Assembly: GCA_947462335.1 (NCBI GenBank)
Contig: OX381720.1
Span: forward strand, 49,656,481-49,720,480
DNA from: Harmothoe impar
Lineage: Eukaryota; Annelida; Polychaeta; Phyllodocida; Polynoidae
Direction of reading: 5' to 3'
DNA length: 64,000 nt
Positions 31,537 through 44,986 of this stretch are shown here, piece by piece (the first letter of the stretch is position 1; every line of letters begins with the position of its first letter). Below the pieces are notes generated by a model, which worked only from the letters and a program-made list of their open reading frames with translations, made no database searches and was not told the DNA's origin. Made by a program: the position numbers and the translations under genes.

Positions 31537-31606
31537 AGGTCCATGGTGTAACGTTTAGCATACTCGAAATTGTACCGGAGATCTGGATTTGATTCCTGGT
31601 GGATCT
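31537..31606 (+). tRNA. tRNA-Gln-like sequence (pseudogene or SINE head)
   Basis: The 70 nt begin AGGTCCATGGTGTAACGTTT, like eukaryotic tRNA-Gln. AGGTCCA pairs with the terminal TGGATCT over 7 bp with one G-U pair. An A-box-like and a B-box-like segment (GATTTGATTCC) are present, and TTG occurs at the anticodon position. The anticodon and T stems are imperfect, so it is probably a decayed tRNA or SINE head. Confidence 0.45.
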
Positions 31607-32272
31607 AGGTGAAAACCACTTTTCACCTATACACGACCCCACACTTCTCTCCTTTAATTATAATGGGTATACAATTCCTGTTACCTAAATACTTCAACAT
31701 AAGTGTGTAATTACAACCAGGCCCTCAGCTTTATTGGTAAAAAAACACCTGAGACATGCTGCCACCTATCTAGAATATGATGCACTAATGTGTATATGCA
31801 TGAGAATACAGCTGCCACCTGGTGTGTTATAAAAGAGACATGCTAATTGTTCCATCAATGACTGCACAATGACTGCACAGTGAACTTAGTTTTGGCCTCT
31901 GTGTGGGGGTCTTAATGAGATTCAATGATTACAAATATGACTTACAGCACCATGCTTATCCCAATGTAAAAGTGTAAATTAGTCTCCACAATTGAAGACT
32001 GCCTTATTGGTGAACTTAGATTATGTCTTAGATACATCATAGCAACTAAGCATTTTGATAAGAAGCTGAGATAACATAGATCTTGAAGCATACCAAGAAT
32101 GAATATCCTCTGTGAAGTTTTTGAGGTACAGCCCAATGAATTTTGAACATTTATCAATAATATAAAAAGGTCAACTACATACTCTCAACTTCAACCTAAT
32201 TTCCTCAAAATGGTCCCATTATTGGTCAAAATCATTCTGCATTGTCCTGACCATATAAACTTTAAGAAATAA

Positions 32273-32588
32273 GGCAAAAAAAAAGAAGGTGTGTTTCAGG
32301 TTACCCGCCCCTACCTAGCAAAACAGGGCCGACCCTAGACATTTTTATGCAATTTTGGAAAAATATTTATATTTTCGGTCATTTTGGGGCTATTTAAGGG
32401 TTGATCTGATAGTTCACGAGTCGAGGTGGTCGTCGGCGAGTCGGCATTGTAGTTCGTGAGTCGATTTCTGGGTACTTTTCAGGCTATTAGCCTTTAAAAG
32501 TAAAAAGAAAAAGAAAAAAAAAATCCGACCTACCTACCCTAGATTTTCAGACCATGTAACCTGAAACACACCTTCTTTTTTTTTGGCC
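32273..32588. mobile_element. MITE with GGCAAAAAAAAAGAAGGTGT ends
   Basis: Terminal inverted repeats of about 33 bp ('aaggtgtgtttcaggttac' and its complement). The interior contains 'gaccctag' and 'acctaccctag' words. Fragments occur near 1530, 37330-37405 and 49585. Confidence 0.7.
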
Positions 32589-32747
32589 TAAGAAGCATCA
32601 TGATATCTGGTGGACTTAATTTGCACAGTATAGGCCTAAAGTACCCTTGTTAACCTATTTTACATCACAGAGTCACCCGGGTGTTGCCTCAGTAGACATG
32701 TCACTTTCAGCTTTTTTGACATTTGTTAGTTTTTTGGGGGGCATTTA

Positions 32748-33015
32748 AGGGGTGTCTCCATCAAAGACGGACAATTGGTCACTCTGTGATGGACGGAATG
32801 GACAGATGGACGGACGGACGGATGGACGGAACAGGAATAGGATCCGTCCGTCCATTTTATCCTGATATTTGTCCAGTTGTGATAGACAGACTGGACGGAC
32901 GGACCTTGGTAGAGACCCAAACTGTCTGTCCGTCCATGAAAAGCGTCCAGATCCCTACTTTTTTGGACGGTTTTCATGGATGGACGGGTGGATGGTCTTT
33001 GATGGAGACACCCCT
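32748..33015. mobile_element. MITE with AGGGGTGTCTCCATCAAAGA ends, TTA duplication
   Basis: A 21-bp inverted repeat at both ends, flanked by TTA (32745-32747 and 33016-33018). A 3-bp TTA/TAA duplication suggests a PIF/Harbinger-type transposase. The interior is made of 'ggacggac' words and is itself largely self-complementary. Confidence 0.75.
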
Positions 33016-33018
33016 TTA

Positions 33019-34859
33019 GAGGGACAGAAAACAAAAAATCTTGGATGAATACACAAAAAAATAAATTTCCTCATAGTTTAAGATGTTTTGTCACAAAAAT
33101 TTGAAAGATTTGATGCAAAACTTATTATTGCGTAGGGGTATAGGGCTGAAAAGGATCAGAAATAGCCCAAACTGCATAACTGCATATACAATCCAACCTT
33201 TCCAGCCCAGGTACCCCTTTGGTTGATACCAGACATGTAACTCAACAAAGATAGGCCTACTCAAAATGAGATAACATTATGATACAATAAGGTGGCAGGC
33301 AGGGGGCGGGGACTATGTCTACAGCATGTCAGTTAGTACTAGGGCACCTGGACCACGTGACATGTTTATAGCTAGTTTCTTTGCACTTTGAAGAGCTATA
33401 TTGACAGACCTCAAATATTGCCATTATTTTAGCTCATTGCATCATTACAATATAATTCCTCTACTGTACTGGCTTATAATGGCATGGAATACGACAAATA
33501 TAAGACTCATTTAAAACTTTTATATTTAATATTCCATTATTTCAACTCATCTCATTATTGCAATATAATTCCTCTACTGTACTGGCTTATAATAACTATG
33601 ATTCGATGATGATTTACAGTGCACACTGATAAGAACACCTATAGTCAGTAGTGACTATACGTTCATATTATGATAGATGACTACATACATTAGTCACATA
33701 TTAGTAAAATAGAAAGTCATCATGACTGCATGGGACACATAAATTGATGATGTCACTGGAATGTGTACACACAAAACAGTTCAGGTCGACACATCAGTCC
33801 TCTAAGCACTTTGCCCATTTTAGGTTGATTAGCTGATCCATGTAATTGCGTGCAGGCTGTCAGCTTGCAGACATCAAGACATATTAGGGGTGCATCATGA
33901 CACCATTGGATTTAAGCCTGCAATCACAACACAACTACCTGTATACAATGCTTTGCCTCTGTCCCTGTCACTGAGGCATTAAAACACATGTGGACGATAC
34001 TATCCCACAGAATGGTGCTACCTCATGGCACCAAGGGAACGGTCATTATACATATTACATCAGGGGGAGGGGATTTCAAAAGGTTGACATTTTCTTCCTC
34101 TCATTTGTATTGTAAGCTATTCCTTTGTTTTCTGAAACAAATGGAATTCGTTTTGCCTGCCCTAAAGAAGCTTTAACATCTCTCCCCTCACCTAGTAAGA
34201 GGGTAGAAACGTCTCGCCGAAAATCCATGTTGTTAGAAAATGATCATGCCATTAGCTTATCAGTGTAATGATCAATGTTCTTCAGAGCTTCAGGAACAAG
34301 GGCACTTTACCACTATCAATGTACTTGAATGTGCTGAGAGCTCAACCCGTATCCTGACCCTATACCGCTAGATACATGTCACTGTAACCTGATGTAGCAT
34401 CAAGCAACTGTTGGCTTTAATTTAAGTAATCAAATGGCATGGATCAAAAACAATGTTATATCCTAGCTGTAAAACAAAATTATTCCTTCATCTACCTGTT
34501 ATTGACAGTTTTAAATGTCAAGTAATATTTATTGACTTTATATTTATCAATACGAATATGTATATGCTTTCATTCATAATGTCAATTTATAGGATTATTA
34601 TCATCTTCTGATACGGTTGTGAAATGGCCTATCAGTGCAATTCAGCATTCAGGGATGGTTTCCTTTTAAAGCTGATTGTTCTTGTCAAGAAGTACTGAAC
34701 CAGCTTTAGCCCCAGTGTGGTGTAATACACACTGGTACAATATGTAAATGAGACAGGAGTCTGTATAAGAGGTTGTGTCCTCGGTCTGACATAGGAAGAA
34801 GGGGCCCCTCAGCAACAGGTCAGTACCATGGTATATACTAACTCAGCTTATTGTAATAG

Positions 34860-34915
<56 letters not shown>

Positions 34916-35371
34916 CTTCTTACAATTGTAATAGAAGTATATATATACTTCTATTACAATTAGCTTATACATAAGTAAATGAATAATTATATATCTCTCT
35001 ATATATATTTATATGGGGAGGGGGACAATAACAACTGCACCATCAAACATACAATTTTCTTTTCTGACAGGGATGAGATGGACTTATCTAAGAGCTTATC
35101 CCACAATTGAAATAAGTTGAATACATAGGTCATAAATTATAGGAAACCTCTACATTGTATAAATTTACAATTCTTCCTTCGGCTGAGGTTTCTCTAAAAT
35201 ACTCAAAAGCCTATACTGTTTTACAACATATATAAAGCAATCAAACTATAAACAATAATCAAGCAATATCTTGCTCTAATTGATAATATTAATCAGATGA
35301 TATTTTTAAACTATACAAATGAACGCTGCCTCAAATATTCCATAACTGGACAATTTCTTCTCTCGTCAGCC
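33019..35371. other. Upstream region of glucanase gene 1, no other gene seen
   Basis: A direct near-repeat of about 60 bp ('ataattcctctactgtactg') occurs at about 33450 and 33560. A (TA)n tract lies at 34862-34911. I cannot identify the promoter of the downstream gene with confidence. Confidence 0.45.
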
Positions 35372-38300
35372 ATGGGACATCTTCTGTACGCGGGAGTGGC
35401 GTTGGCCATCCTAGCTACGGCCGCTGCCATCCAGGTACCTCAATTCTCCTTACTGGAAGAAGGAGGCCTCATGATCATTCACCCAGGTCAGTTGTTTGCT
35501 AAGTAATCCTTTATGACTTGTCACTTAAATGCAACATTTGTTGTCAAGATGCATCAATGCAGCCCCAGTAACTTGCCAGTGCTGCACCCGTGCATTATGC
35601 CCATCCTTTGGGAGTATTACAAACCTATAGAGCTGGACTAATGCATAAATGTAGCACTTGCGAGTTACTCACTAGGGTTGCATTTATACATCATGGCAAA
35701 AAGGGCATGATGCATTAATACACTATGGAACCTCAAAGGGTTTTACAGATGGCATGATGTTTAAAGGCTTCATGTTTTTTTTGTCATCATGATGCTTCTA
35801 AGGAATAACTTACCAGTATAATACTTTAATAAGGAAAACAAAGTATGAGCACATCAAGAGTATCTGTATTTATTTCATCTGTTTTAATGATCTAATGAAT
35901 TATCTAGTGAACATAAATAGTCTTAAAATATTTGACATATTTCTGTGTAAAACATGTTGTCCTTTACACTAGATGAGGTGGGCATGTCGCTGTTCGCTGT
36001 GCACTACAGCATCAACAAACCTCTGGCAGGGGTAGCTGCAGGTGACTGGAACTACGACATCAACTCTAAAACTGGTCAGTACCATATTTTGTTACATGAT
36101 AGAATAAGCATATCAATATCAAAGCATAGGGAGAACCGTTCCCAAGGGCAGCGCGCAGTAACCCTTAGGCATACTGCAAGTTCCATGCATGCCTATTTGG
36201 ATTGAAATGTCCTGAAATATATACAGTTGCATTCCTTGCCAAAATAGATATGGTATTAGAATTGGGAAAGGGGGTCATGATAATCTATAATGCAAATAAA
36301 GAAAACGTATCTGGGTATAAAAGCAGATTTAGAACCACATGTTCCAGGCTCAGTGTGGCTGGTAACGTCATATCTATGTTCCAGCCTTGGTGTGGGTAAT
36401 GTTTTATGTACATACATGTTCCAGCCTTGGTGTGGGTAATGTCATATCCATGTTCCAGCCTTGGTGTGGGTAATGTTTTATGTATACATGTTCCAGGCTT
36501 GGTGTAGGTAATGTCATATCCATGTTCCAGGCTTGGTGTGGGTAATGTCATATCCATGTTCCAGGCTTGGTGTGGGTAATGTCATATCCATGTTCCAGAC
36601 TTGGTGTGGGTAATGTTTTATGTATGCATGTTCCAGGCTTGGTGTGGGTAATGTTTTATACATGTTCCAGGCTTAGTGTGGGTAATACCGTATACATGCT
36701 CCAGGCTCAGTGTGAGTAATGTTTTATACATGTTCCAGGCTTAGTGTGGGTGGTAATGTCATATTTATGTTCCAGGCTTTGTGTGGGTAATGTCATATAC
36801 ATATGTGTTCCAGCCTCAGTGTGGGTAATGTTGTATACATATTCCAGGCTCGGTGTGGGTGCACACCAACAGGCAGGTGAAAGTCTCCCCGGGGGACATT
36901 GTGAGCTACTGGGTCCTAATCTACAAGTATGGCCGGGGGGAGCAGCTCACAGACCGGATCTGGACTGCCACAGGTAGGCAATTCTCATATATTGTTATAA
37001 CCATATTAGATCTACCAAAAAAACTGGGTTCTCATCACTATGCAAGTATAAGAAAATGTATGCTGTTCTTGGACAATATTCACATTTTAGTAATTAGAGT
37101 TTATAATGCAATTTTAAAGAAATCGTTTACACCGTTTTGGCAAATATTAGGCTTTACACAAAGGCTGGCTACAATTTACATGTTTAGAAAATAATATGAA
37201 ATAGAAAGGTCATATGGTACATGGAGATTTATGCAATTTTGAATAAATTTTCACATTTCTATACCTTTTTGTTCAACTTTAGGATATGCAAAAAGGTTGC
37301 CCAGTACTTTAATGTAAAAAGACGGGTGGAAAAAAGGTGAAAAGCTGACCTACCGACCCTAGACTTTCTTCCTATGTAACCTGGAATAAACCTTTATATC
37401 TATTTGGCCAAATGCAAAGATTATTATTATGTAATCCTCAGATAATATCATCAGTGTTCCAACGCATCCTCCAACTACCCCGACCCCCACAACCCAGTCG
37501 ACCCCCACGACTAAGCCATCCCAGACAACCAAGCCATCTCAGACAACCAAGCCATCTCAGACAACCAAGCCATCCCAGACAACCAAGCCATCCCAGACAA
37601 CCAAGCCATCCCAGACAACCAAGCCATCCCAGACAACCAAGCCATCCCAGACTACTAAGAAGCCTGAGGCCACCACCACTGGAGGTTAGTAACATACGTT
37701 TAATCATTTAAGGACGGTATGATGCCACAAAGCGTCATGTTTATTTGGTGCATCATGCTTTCACTTTGGTAGTCTAGCATCACGTGATGCATGAATGCAG
37801 CCTCACAATTTATTCCGTTCACCGAGGGTTTAAAAACTGTACACTGTTTGACCCACATGGGACCAGGTAAGCAATGCTGACTGTGTTACTCCTTTTAACC
37901 CTTTGAGGATGACATGATACCTTTATGCATCATGCCCTTAGTCGTCCGGATGCATGAATAAGGCCCTAGTGACTTACTCACTAATGCTGCATTCAAGCAT
38001 CATGCCGTCCCTATGAGGTTCAGACACTCCTGAAGGGTCAGCATGATGCACCAATGCAGCACCAGTGAGTCACTCGTCAGGGCTGCATTGGTGCATCATG
38101 ACAACAAAATTTAATGTCATCTTTTGGTGACATCCGTCCTTAAAAGGTTAAATCGCCAGAAGCTGGGTGTCCACTGGTGGATGGAATGGTGTTTGTGAAC
38201 AATTAAAAAATTTGGGTAAATAATACAATTGCAAAAGTAATGCATTAAACCTAGGATATATAATTATGTATATTGCATTCTAAACAATAATTGTATAATC

Positions 38301-41300
38301 TATCCCCAAAACATCACCATTCCATCGGCCAGTGGACCACCACTTATAGCCTATCATCCACAGAACCTCAATCACCTTATCAGGTGGTCAATTGAGGTCT
38401 ATACAAGGCATGTCCTTAATGTAAATTTGTAAATTAGTGGTAAATTAATGAAAAAGAAATTGTGGTGAACTAATGAAATAAAAATGAAATGAAAATAGGT
38501 TCATGTTGACAATGTGTTGTAGGTGGGGTGAAGCCGACTAAGCCTACACCTGGCGGCTGCACCTCCTACCCCTGCCTCGTCTTCAGCGACGACTTTGACA
38601 CATTTGACTTGGACAAGTGGGAACATGAGATCACTGCTGGTGGTGGGGGTGTAAGTAGTTCTGATTCTTTTTTATTTGTAATAGGATTTTGCTCATGAAT
38701 GCTTTTCAAAAATGTCATTTGTCCAGGTAAAGTATTTTGAGGGAGGGTACAATGATTGTCTTCCTTGCTATGTGTTGGACACCTGTACTAGTGTATTTGC
38801 AATAGGCCCCATCAAACCAAAACTCCTCTAAGTAGGGTCCTCTAGGCAGCTTTCAGCACTGTGTTTTTGTAGTAGCTGCTATTATTACATTCAATGTATT
38901 TTCTGCAATTTACAACTGACTGATACTAGATTTAAAGATTGGCCTATATTTAAGAGTGCACTCTAGGCAAAACAAAGGCCCAATATTCAAGACATCTGAA
39001 TATCTATAAGACCTGATACAAATATGTAGATGAACTGGGCAGTTAATAAAAGGACTTTTAACTATAAATAACTCCTTCTTCCAATATTTTGGCAGTATCT
39101 TCATGCTTTATTATTCATAAAACCAGGTGCTTATTTATCAATTAAGTGTACTGACAAAAAGAAATTAGTTTAAAATAAAATATTTCTGCTACCCCTTTTA
39201 TCTAAATGATGAAAGATTGCTGTTTGTCAACAGAACTGGGAGTTCCAGTATTACCTCAACAATAGATCCAACAGCTACGTCAGGGACAACACACTCTTCA
39301 TCAAACCTGTGAGTAGTTAATCATTTTGAACTGAACTTGAGACTTATTTTATTCATACTGAAAAGCGGTGAGTAGTTTATAATTTTGAATTGAATTTGGA
39401 ACTAATTCTAATAAAATTGTTGCATTTTCTAATGGTATATACTAATGGCTGAGATGTGAATGACATACGGCATGCATTTATTCTATTCACAACCTAGAAG
39501 GTACATCTTGCAATGATACTAATTTTGTTGCAGACTTTGACTACTGAACGTTATGGTAATGCCTTCCTCTCCAGTGGAACTCTGGACTTGTGGGGTGAGT
39601 TATCAGGCCAGGAAAATCCCTATAGTGTGCCATATCGTCTTCTAAAACCCACTAATATTACCACTATTATGCACTAAAGATCCATGTTCAGTAAAGCACC
39701 TGATGACCAACAAGACCGTAGATGAAGCAACATCTAAAGCATGTATATTTTGGTATTTTTGTATGAATGGTTATTTTTTACTGCCCATATATATATATGT
39801 ATATATATATATCTATGTAACATATAAGCCACATATAGCCACAGGAAGGTCCTGGTGAGCAGATCGGCTACAGCTGATCTCAAGGGGACTTAGTTGCCAG
39901 TTTCCCCTAAAAAACATATCATAAAAAGGATGACAGTTCTATTAAACCTTGCATTCCCCCCACAGGAGGTAACCCTGCGTCGGTCTGCACTGGTAACAAC
40001 TTCTACGGCTGCCGTCGGGCAGGTAACCCAACCAACTACATCAACCCCATCCAGTCTGCACGTCTACGTACACAGAAGAGTTTCAACGTCCGATATGGAA
40101 AGGTGGAAATCGAGGCTCAGACACCAAAAGGAGACTGGATCTGGCCAGGTGAGGGTGATATCCTGTATCATACCTAGCATATGACAAGCCTATTCCTACA
40201 GAATTGCCTGGCCTTACATGTGCAATACCAACCTATCACACATGTACGATACAGATAATACCTCCCACAGTGTTGCTGCCTACAGGTTTGACAGAGGATC
40301 AGTTTAAATGACAAGATATGGAAAGGAACTTGAGAAATAGCATTGATTGACATGAAATGTCGTATGCTAGGTATAATAAAACTAAAAACTAACTCATAAA
40401 TATACACAATGATATACGGCAATTCTTTTTGGTATTGTCATACAATAATGTGACCATTTACACGTTCATTATTAGGATAGTATATTTAGGTTGAGGCCCA
40501 GAAGTCTTATACCTAGCTTTGACATCTAGGTGGAATCAGCCTACCATAAAGGTTATTACACTGGCAACAATTCATATAATGAACATCAATCCATCAATTC
40601 TTAATGTGCTATAATTCATAAATGAGAGACGGGTGAGTGTCAGTCAGACGAATCTCCAGGCCAAGTGGATGGTTCTGAATTAAGGATACTGGATACTATC
40701 TCAGAAAACCATAGAAACCCCTTGAACATCGCTCTACATCTTCCTATATATATAAATAGTACAGGGAAAAATTATGAAGGAGATTCATGGTGCCATACCA
40801 GAGTAAAAGCACCCCACCTGGTGGGACAGTTTACAGATCCTAGACATCATTTCAACCTAAATTAAGGCATAAACCCTTATTATCAATGAGTACTGAGAGG
40901 CATAGCGTGTGTTTGGTAACTGTGATTTATTGCGTATTAACGTGTGTAAATTGACAGGCCTAAACAAAGGAGCCCAACGTTAAGCAAGTTGATAATAAGT
41001 AAACAAAAAGAAAAAATTGTTCTTTTGTCAGTTCATATGTGCGGTCAGGGCACCGGGTCGGATGGCAGCAGCAGGTGGTGTGACCGGCTACCTGAGCGGG
41101 GGTAGCCTGGGTGAACACAGACCACCCAGCTGAGTCCTGATTGGTTAACATCAGACCCTGACCTGGCTGACCCCAACAGTAGAGTTGTGAGTAGACTTGA
41201 AGCCTTGCTGTCTGCGGATTTATAACTAAATAATACCGCGCTATTATTTACCCCATAAACCCTTATTATCAATGACTACTGAGAGGCATAGCGTGTGTTT

Positions 41301-44300
41301 GGTAACTGTGATTTATTGCGTATTAACGTGTGTAAATTGACAGGCCTAAACAAAGGAGCCAAGCCAAACACACCCAACACGCAGTGACTGACAAAGTCAG
41401 ATGGCGAAAGTTACATCACAGTTACCGCCTCCAGGGTAGCGAATAAGTCAACATATATACACACAATCCAGGCAGCTCCAGTGTCAATGCAAGGCACAAA
41501 TAAACAGCAGTTCTTCATATTAATCCATGTGCAGGCCTTAACGCCTGAATACTTTGTCCACTATTTTCCTGTCCAGAGCCAGACGGTTTTCAGGTGACCT
41601 GGCTAAGTAGAGAAGGACAGACATCGACCTCCAATCACCCATCTCTCTGATTTCAGCAAGAGAGAACCCGGCTGCGTAGAGTGCCGCCGAGCCACCCCTG
41701 CGCAGGGAGTGAGAGGACAATTTAGACATATTCAAAACATTCACAGAGTCGGTCAGCCTTTTCATGAGCCACTTGTAAGTACCTCTGACCAGAACACCAC
41801 GCTCCAGGTAAGAGATCAGCTGGTTATTGGTTGAGGTGTAGGGAACCATGGCAAGAAGTCGGCACAGAAAAAAGTGCACACAAAAAATAGAACCCGGAAT
41901 GATATTGAAGGGAATGTAAAGAACCCTTTCCCTAAACTGGATTGTCTTTGTCTTCCTGACTGACACAGAAACCCCCCATGGTTGAAACAAAATGTCCCCC
42001 ACCAATAGGGCCAAGTCAGGCTCTACCAGATTGCTTTTCCTGAGCAGACCCCTGAAGCCTAAAACTAGGGCCACCCAGAAGGCCAGATCTTCGGTATCAA
42101 CTAGATCCAGCGTCAGGTAGATTAACTCCAAGTCACCCACACTAATGGGGCGGGCTTGGTTGCGCTCTGTACCTAGCTCCCTCTTAACTCCCTTTAGGGT
42201 ACACTGCACCTTAAATGACAGTGGGTCCACATGAGGTAAATCATTAATTTCATGAAGCTGCCAAAGGGCAAACAAATAGTTAGTCAGAGACACATACTTT
42301 AGACGTGATGCCATATACACAATATAACGGAGCACATCCTTCAAAGATGTAGGTAGGGGCGGATCCACCCCTAGTTCAGCACAGAACTTAAAATAAAAGT
42401 TCCACTGACTGCTCCTTGTTCTCTTTGAAGCTGCAGACAGCCATAGTGACTGAAAACGGGTGACCTCCCTATCCAATTCCTCACCTGTAACAACAAAGGT
42501 GGGACATCATATTAAAGGGAGGGAATGCTACCAATTTTGGGTCAAAGTAGCGCGAGAAATAGTCAGCTACAATATTATCACTAGAAGTGACCCGGCGGGC
42601 TACCAGGTGGAAGTTAAACACCACACTGTACCAAAAGAGTTCCCGCAGCCACCACATAGACCTCACCGAGCGTGACCTGCCTGAATTGATTGCCGCCTGA
42701 ACTTGGGTGTTGTCGGTATAAATGACCACCTTTCTGTCAGCCCAATCCCTGCTCCACCTTAGAGCAGCAGCCACTAGGGGCCAGAGTTCCAGAAGATTAA
42801 TACTATCCTCACTGGAACACTCACCTGGTGATGAACACCAATGGTGAATGGGAATCAAACCTGAACTAGCGCACAGATCCTCCTCCTCCCACACCCCCAG
42901 ACACCAGTCGTCAGCATTGACAGCTGAGAATCCCGTCTTTGAGGAGTCAGTATAAATAACTACTTCCCCTGAGTGAGAAGGGCTGATAATCTTGGCGCCT
43001 CCATTAAAGTAGGCACAGAACTTCAGCCACCAACGCAAGTCCAAGAAGAACCAAGAGGGCAGGTTTATAGGCCTACCACTGTCAGGAGCATAGTTAGAGA
43101 GGTTGATAACCCTCCTACTGAAGGTCCTACCACCCCTGACCACAACACTGGCGTGGGCTAAATGCCCTGCCAGAACCTGCAATTCTTTCTTGTTTGCCTT
43201 TGACTTATGGGAAAATTCCTCAACTAGGGAGAGAAGCCTGTCCATCTTGACCTGAGCTAGCCTAACCTCCATGCTGACTGAGTCAATCTCCACCCCCAAG
43301 TAGCTAACACATGTACTAGGCAGAACTAACTTGTCCCAGTTAATGGAGAACCCCAGCATAGACACAACACTAACCAGCTTACCCAGATCCTCAACACAGC
43401 CCTCTAGGGTGGGAGAAATGACTACGAAGTCATCTATATACCCGTAAATGGTTGAGACCCCCTTCCTGCGAGCACATCTGCAGATAAACTCAGTTATGCT
43501 AGTGAAAATAGCTGGAGCGCACTTGAGTCCAAAAGAGAGGGAGCCATCTGCAATCCATTCCTGCCTACCATTTACATCCCATACAAACCCTTGAAAGGTC
43601 CTGTGGGGAGGGTAAATACTAACTGACCTATAGGCAGATTTGATGTCAAGAACCGCCAAAAATGAGCTTGGTTCCAGACTGTCAACTACCTCATCAATCT
43701 TGACATAACCAAACTTATAAGCGGTAGTCTCCATGAAATTGTTGATACTATCTCCCAGAGGGCGCTTGGCATCAGTAATGGGTCTGAGTTTGTTGGAATA
43801 TTTCTTTCTGACTGCGCCCATGGCATGAACACAGAGTGGCTTATCTGGGACAACAGCTATCTTCCCTGTTCCCTTAATTGTTCTTTTGTCAGTTCATATG
43901 TGCGGTCAGGGCACCGGGTCGGATGGCAGCAGCAGGTGGTGTGACCGGCTACCTGAGCGGGGGTAGCCTGGGTGAACACAGACCACCCAGCTGAGTCCTG
44001 ATTGGTTAACATCAGACCCTGACCTGGCTGACCCCAACAGTAGAGTTGTGAGTAGACTTGAAGCCTTGCTGTCTGCGGATTTATAACTAAATAATACCGC
44101 GCTATTATTTACCCCATCAAAATGTTTATCATAACAGTAAATTACTTTAGTTAGGTGACTTAGGATATTTCTCAGGATCCTATATGTAATTCACATATTA
44201 TATCTCAATAGGGTTGAAACTATTGAGTTAGATATTGGGGACTTACTTGAAAATTACAAGATAATCCCTTCATTAAAAGGAATCAACCCATAGATTCTTC

Positions 44301-44938
44301 ACCAAAGTCTGTCAGAACATGACTATATATGATAGGTGTAATATATCAAAAGAACAGCACCAAACATGGTGCCAATGTTTAGCAACTGGACAAGAACTAC
44401 CTGACAAGCTACATCATTAGATGACATTCCACTTGTAGTCATCAGATCCTACATATATATCTAAACAGTGCTCACAGACACTTGCCCGGTTAGCTCAGTC
44501 AGTGGCATGCCTGCCTGTTGATTCATAGGTTGTGAGTTCTAGCCTCTCTTGGGGAAAACTGAAAAAGTTTTTCAAACTAGACATTCTAAGTACTAGTGAC
44601 TATAACATTAGCAGTCCTTACAGACACTTGTCTGGTTAGCTTATACTGTATTGGTAGCTTTTCTTTCTTTTAACTCTGGAAAGCACAAGAGTATATGTGT
44701 TTGTTTTCTCGGATAACTCATATGTGTTCATTTTCTCGGATAACTCAAAATTATATTTTTATTAGCAATCTGGATGCTGCCAAAACATGATGAATACGGA
44801 ATGTGGCCAGCATCTGGGGAGATTGACATCATGGAGAGCAGAGGTGGGTGTGATATGTAAGATTTTATATGATTAATGCTAAATCAGTATCCTTTACTAA
44901 ATCAGCCAAAACATCATAGGAAAGATCTATAATATATA

Positions 44939-44986
<48 letters not shown>

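Larger units (their letters stand above)
40868..44117 (-). mobile_element. Tyrosine-recombinase retrotransposon with split direct repeats (PAT/Ngaro-like)
   Basis: About 3.25 kb inside intron 8 of glucanase gene 1, in the opposite orientation. Read leftward the order is repeat B (44117-43876), RT-RNase H, tyrosine recombinase, repeat A (41360-41254), repeat B (41256-41015), repeat A (40974-40868). This is the split-direct-repeat layout of PAT/Ngaro-type DIRS elements. The two B copies (242 bp) look identical and the two A copies (107 bp) differ at one base, so the insertion is recent. A Gag-type first gene and the N-terminal part of RT are missing: the RT frame begins at the junction with repeat B. 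It is therefore an internally deleted copy. No methyltransferase or hydrolase gene is seen. Confidence 0.85.

Noticed and set aside
32723..33034. Paired open frames on both strands of about 100 codons
   Set aside because: They are products of a self-complementary MITE interior and not genes.
36340..36860. CRISPR-like array of spaced repeats
   Set aside because: The variable parts are themselves related, the genome is animal, and the unit is a duplicated splice acceptor. It is a minisatellite.
37438..37707. Minus-strand Leu/Gly/Trp repeat frame
   Set aside because: It is the antisense shadow of the KPSQTT-coding repeat in exon 4 of glucanase gene 1.
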